A stretch of 64,000 nt of DNA from Mytilus californianus (Eukaryota; Mollusca; Bivalvia; Mytilida; Mytilidae), in the NCBI RefSeq assembly GCF_021869535.1, contig NW_026262668.1:139859635-139923634 (forward strand), written 5' to 3'. Shown piece by piece: positions 59,756 to 64,000 of the stretch; the stretch's first letter is position 1; the number at the start of each line of letters is the position of its first letter. Under the pieces are notes generated by a model. The model saw nothing but the letters and a program-made list of their open reading frames with translations, had not been told where the DNA came from and searched no databases. The position numbers and the translations under genes are program-made.

Positions 59756-59872
59756 TTTGGTGACTGGGATGGAAAAGTAGAAGGGTGGGATGAGTTAAAT
59801 GGAAGAGAAGGGTTGGATGAATTAAATGGAAGAAAAAATGTTGATGATGTGGAAATGTTATATTTCACGTAG
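59756..59872 (+). CDS. Possible terminal coding exon, unknown protein
   Basis: Acceptor ctaatttttacag ends at 59755; 38 open codons and TAG follow in phase 0: FGDWDGKVEGWDELNGREGL... to ...DDVEMLYFT. It is rich in acidic residues and Gly, with an internal 24-bp duplication (WDELNGRE/LDELNGRK). The base composition (AG-rich on this strand) differs from the surrounding AT-rich DNA, and the frame matches no repeat family here. I recognise no family and no upstream partner exon; an upstream ATG-bearing leader (33299 or 42662) is only a guess. No good AATAAA was seen nearby. It may be a chance frame. Confidence 0.35.
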   Translation, partial: FGDWDGKVEGWDELNGREGLDELNGRKNVDDVEMLYFT

Positions 59873-60367
59873 GAGGTTGTCAGATGAGAAGATAATTAAC
59901 AGTGTAGAGTATATTCTATATGTATTACATAATTATGTGATGATTTATTTGGCAAACATATTTATGATGTTGTAAAATAAGATGTAAGCTTGATCACCAC
60001 TGTATCTAACAGAACTACTCATTTATATATATATATCATATAAAAGTAGTAAATTGATAATTGAATTGATTTGTTGTCATGAACAGTATACATAAATTAT
60101 TTTATTTGATAAATAATAAGTTATATCTAGATGCATAGTGAATTTTCATGCAAATTTCAGAGATAATATTTTTTTTTCCATAAAAAAAATCTTTTGATAG
60201 GTTCATATGTATCAACTGTCATTTCATAAAAGTTTCAAAGACAGCTAAATAACATATGGATGATACACATAATCTTTGTGTTAAGGGGGAATCGGATAAT
60301 CTAATAGCAGACCACAATACTTGAGTAACACAAATCAAAGAGACGTATATGTGGAGAAAATAATAGG
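59873..60367. other. AT-rich stretch (3' UTR or intergenic)
   Basis: Short (at)n at 60027; nothing else recognised. Confidence 0.35.
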
Positions 60368-61076
60368 AGACACATGTACAAATTAATGCAACAAATCAGA
60401 AGCAAGTAGACACATGTATATACAAATTAACTCAACAATTCAAAAGCAAGTAGACACATGTATGTACAAATTAACTCAACAATTCAAAAGCAAGTAGACA
60501 CATGTATGTACAAATTAACTCAATAATTCAAAAGCAAGGAGACACATGTATGTACAAATTAACTCAATAATTCAAAAGCAAGGAGACACATGTATGTACA
60601 AATTAACTCAACAATTCAAAAGCAAGGAGACAAATGTATGTACAAATTAACTCAACAAATAAAAAGGAAGGAGATACATGTATATACAAACTAATGCCAA
60701 AAGTTAAAAGCAAGGAAACTCATGTATGTACAAATTAACTCAACAATTCAAAAGCAAGGCAACACATGTATGTACAAATTAACTACACAAATCAACAGCA
60801 AAGAGACATCTGTATGCACAAATTAACTCAACAATTCAAAAACATGGTGACACATGTACTGCTCAAATCAAAAGCAAAGAGACATCTGTTTGCACAAATT
60901 AACTCAACAATTCAAAAGCATGGCAACATATGTACTGCTCAAATCAAAGCAAAGAGACATCTGTATGCACAAATTAACTCAAGAATTCAAAAGCATGTAT
61001 TGATCAAATCAAAAGCAAAGAGACATATGTATGTACAAATTAACTCAACAAATCAAAAGCAAGTTGACACAGTTAA
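60368..61076 (+). repeat. 44-45-bp tandem array, about 15 copies
   Basis: Unit: acacatgtatgtacaaatta, actcaacaattcaaaagcaa, ggag; more diverged toward the 3' end, where some units lose the tgtatgtac block. Confidence 0.9.
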
Positions 61077-61106
61077 GTTGAGTTAAGCCCTTTTCAACTG
61101 ATTTTT

Positions 61107-61838
61107 ATGCCCCCGCCGTAGCGGAGGGGGCATTAAGTTTTACCCTTGTCCGTACGTACGTCCCAAAGTTGGTTTCTGTTCTCTAACATTAGTTTGCCTC
61201 AACCAAATGTTATGAAACTTATACACAATGCTTATAACCACTAAATACAGATCAAGTTTGAATTTTGGTGGCACCACTTTTACCGTTCTAGAGTTATGCC
61301 CCTTTACAAATGGAAAAATTGCTAAATTTTTCGTTTCCGTTCTCTAACTTAAGTTTGCCTCAACCAAATGTTATGAAACTTATACACAATGCTTATTACC
61401 ACAATATACAGATCAAATTTGAATTTTGGTGCCGTCACTTTTACTGTTCTAGAGTTATGCCCTTTACAAGTGGAAACATTTTTCATTTTTTTTCTAAATA
61501 AGTATTTTTAAAATTGGAGTTATTTTTCTTTGTCCATGATAATAGTTGAATCAACTACAATCAATGCTTTATACAATGCAATGTTTAATTTTACCTTCCA
61601 CTGATAAATTAAAGCAATTTTTACCCTTCATTTCTAAAAATATTTTAAAGTCTTCTTTGAAAATTGGAGTTATCTTTCTTTGTGCTTTAAATTGTACATG
61701 TGCATAATGGTAGTTGAATCAACTAGAACCAATGCTTTATACAATGCAATATTCAATTTTACTTCCTACTGATAAATTAAAGCAATCTTTACCATTCAGT
61801 GCTTACAAGCACTTTGATTACTGTTCTAGAGTTATGCC
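61107..61838 (+). mobile_element. Family H hairpin element with extra duplicated 3' part
   Basis: Hairpin atgcccccgc/gcggagggggcat, cgtacgtacgtccc, two internal H units to about 61480. Then a two-copy block of about 185 bp (tgaatcaactacaatcaatg, ctttatacaatgcaat) ends with hairpin agtgctt-ac-aagcact, then ttgattactg|tt, which may be a second nested element. A last H-like ctagagttatgcc follows. Confidence 0.65.
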
Positions 61839-61928
61839 TATAGTTCATGTCTGTCATATTTGTTTCTCCTAAAATGTTATGTTATAGATTGGCCATTAGT
61901 TTTGTCAATTGAATTGTTTCATATTAAT

Positions 61929-62849
61929 TATATGACTGCAAAAAATTAAATAGAAATCTATGAAATTTAAACACAAGGTTTATAACCATAAAAGGAAGGT
62001 TGGGATTGATTTTGGGAGTTATAGTCCTAACAGTTTAGGAATTAGGGGCCAAAAAGGGGCCCAAATAAGCATTTTTCTAGTTTCCAGACAATAACTTGTG
62101 GAACGATGTATGGATCTCTCTAAAATTATACCACAAGTTTCCATACCACAAAGGGATGGTTAGGATTGGATTTGGGGGGTTATGGCTCAAACCATTTAGG
62201 AATTAGGGGGAAAACAGGGGTTTCCTGGTTAATGGACAATTAAAAAAAAGTACAATGTTAAGTTTGGATTACCTCCCTTACACTGCTTTTAAATTATGTA
62301 TAAAGAAATGTTGTATTGTCTTGAGGTGATTAGCTGTCAATTTATTTTTAGAAGTTACTATTTAAAAATGCTGATTAAGGAATATTTAATATATTAATTT
62401 TAGCCATGATTATGTATGTCATTTTCTATTTTAAGACTTTTATGATGTATTTAAATGGGTAATTATGGGACAATTTTTTTCTCATTTCTGATTTCAGAAA
62501 TTAAAAAGAGAATTTCTTCAATAATTTTTTTTTTAAAAAAAAAGGGGGTTTGGGTTGGTAAAAATTTGTTATTGTTTTTTTTGGGGGGGGGGGGGTCAAT
62601 TCACAACAGCATAATGTATTGCACAAAAGCAAAAAATTGAATATAAATTCAAATCATATAACCAATTCTAAGTTCTTTGACTACAGTTATTCTGTGTCAG
62701 AAACTTATTATGTGTCAAATATTTAATTACAATCCAATTAAATTCAGACCTGTATCAAGTGCGAATATTGTGTCCATTTTGGCCCCAACTGTTCAGGGTT
62801 GGACCTCTGCGGTCGTATCCAGCTGCGCTCAGCGAAGCAATTTATTTTA
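61929..62849 (+). mobile_element. Family D element, hairpin eroded
   Basis: Starts tatatgactgcaaaaaatt (hairpin no longer pairs), two internal units (aaaggaaggttgggattgat), T/G runs at 62520-62597, 3' end ccccaactgttcagggttgg, gcggtcgtatccagctgcg. Inserted in S. Confidence 0.75.
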
Positions 62850-62893
62850 GCATGTCAGGGCCTTTTAAAGCGGACTATATGGTATGGGTTTTT

Positions 62894-63914
62894 ATGCGCC
62901 CATTTACGGGATGATTATGGTATACCGTTGTCCGTCTGTCCATCCGTCCTTCGTCAACATATCGGACATTAACTCAAAAACGCTTAAACCAATTTGCATA
63001 AAACTTTGGTGAATTGTTTATATCTATTGACGTGAGCTCCCTTTCGTTTTTTATAAATTTTAGATTTTACTTTTCCGAGTTATGGGGTTTTATTCATTGA
63101 AAAAAGGGGGATTTTCAAGTTTTCGGGAAATAACTCAAGAATGCTTTCACCAACTTGCAAGAAATTGTGGTGAATTGTTTATATCTATTGACATGAGCTC
63201 CCTTTCGATTTTTGTATATTTTAGATTTTACGTTTCCGAGTTACAGGGTTTTATTCATAAAAAAAAGGGGGATTTTCAAAAATGCTTTCAGCAGTTCTTA
63301 TGAAACTTTGGTGAATTGTTTATATCTATTGATGTAAGCTCCGTTTGGACGTCCGTCCATTGTCAACATGTCGGACATTAACTCAAAAATGCTTTAACCA
63401 ATTTGCATAAAACTTTGGTGAATTGTTTATATCTATTGACGTGAGCTCCCTATCGTTTTTTATAAATTTTAGATTTTACATTTCTGAGTTATGGCGTTTT
63501 ATTCATTAAAAAAGGGGGGTTTTCTAGTTTTCGGACAATAACTCAAAAATACTGTCAGCAATTCTCATGAAACTTTGGTGAATTGTTTATATCTATTGAT
63601 GTAAGCTCCCTTTACATTTTCATAAATTTCTAATATGACATTGAGAATTAATTGAACTTTAGTTGTTTATAGTCTGACAACAGATTTACTAAGTATTGTG
63701 CAACAGCACAGTGTATTGCACAACAGCAAGAAATCTTTAATTGAATATAAATTCAATTCATATAACCAATTTCAAGTTCTTTGACTATTCAGAAACCTAT
63801 AATATGTCAAATATTTAATACAATCCCAATTCAGACATGTATCACGCTTGAATATTGTGTCCATTTTTGCCCCAACTGTTCAGGGTTGGACCTCTGCAGG
63901 CATATCCAGCTGTT
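62894..63914 (+). mobile_element. Family F element with D-like 3' end
   Basis: Starts atgcgcccatttacgggatg (weak hairpin), gtccgtctgtccatccgtcc, then about four units of about 165 bp (aactttggtgaattgtttat, atctattgacgtgagctccc). The last part (63640-63914) is D-like (ccccaactgttcagggttgg, catatccagctg|tt). The S host resumes at 63915, so F and the D-like end behave as one insertion. Confidence 0.75.
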
Positions 63915-64000
63915 CTCATTGTTGAAGGCTGTACGGTTGCCTATAATTGCTTTCATCCACTTTTGAACTTTGGTGGATAGTTGTCTCATTGGCAGTCATA

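Larger units (their letters stand above)
61077..64000 (+). mobile_element. Repeat S copy split by H, D and F (runs off window)
   Basis: S pieces: 61077-61106 (ttaagcccttttcaactgat), 61839-61928 (gttcatgtctgtcatatttg, ttgaattgtttcatatt), 62850-62893 (catgtcagggccttttaaag, tatgggttttt) and 63915-64000 (ctcattgttgaaggctgtac, gttgtctcattggcagtcat). In this order they make one S element; compare 25700-26060. Confidence 0.75.

Overview
The window is eukaryotic, AT-rich, and mostly repeats. Split coding exons, GT-AG introns, LINE and Ty3-type fragments, a tRNA-headed SINE with a V-type core, and many minisatellites rule out a prokaryote. One dispersed repeat (called S here; its tail reads atgtggtatgagtgccaatg) is one I know from mussel (Mytilus-type bivalve) DNA, so a marine mussel is the best guess. 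That assignment rests on memory, not on a search.

One gene can be named: the last two coding exons of a peroxisomal carnitine O-octanoyltransferase (CROT-like) gene on the + strand, 1749-1868 and 4829-4964, ending in the peroxisomal signal AKL, with a poly(A) signal at 5075. Its earlier exons lie left of the window. The acceptor and 5' part of the first of these exons have been copied upstream as a 118-bp tandem array. The intron between them holds a fold-back element, an old LINE piece, and a SINE whose tRNA-like head has expanded to 13 copies. A second possible terminal coding exon (59756-59872) and two possible short leader exons (33299, 42662) are only suggestions.

Most of the rest is nested mobile DNA. 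Eight families (called A-H here) share one plan: insertion in a run of T, a short GC-rich hairpin at the 5' end, often a (gtcc)n-like stretch, an internal 100-180 bp repeat, and in most a 3' end of the form CT(N)G followed by host TT. Uninterrupted host copies in the same window allow several empty sites to be read directly. Layout: 8.3-9.7 kb families A and B; 10.4-15.1 kb a Ty3-type pol fragment (- strand) split by a 3.6-kb palindromic element (4-bp target duplication) and by a family G element; 16.4-18.5 kb a dead LINE (- strand) split by an S copy; 28.8-31.8 kb C containing D containing E; 34.15-36.4 kb S containing E containing C containing E containing a long-TIR element with 9-bp duplication; 61.1-64.0 kb one S copy split by H, D and F.

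Between these lie about 18 tandem arrays (unit 17-118 bp), notably 83 bp (18.6-19.6 kb), 36 bp (24.4-25.4), 68 bp (27.2-28.8), 48 bp (39.8-41.0), 92/52 bp (41.4-42.6), 60 bp with a 976-bp higher-order period (46.4-48.7), 82 bp (51.6-53.2), 39 bp (53.4-53.9) and 67 bp (56.9-59.7). Where the unit length is a multiple of 3 they create long open frames that I do not regard as genes.
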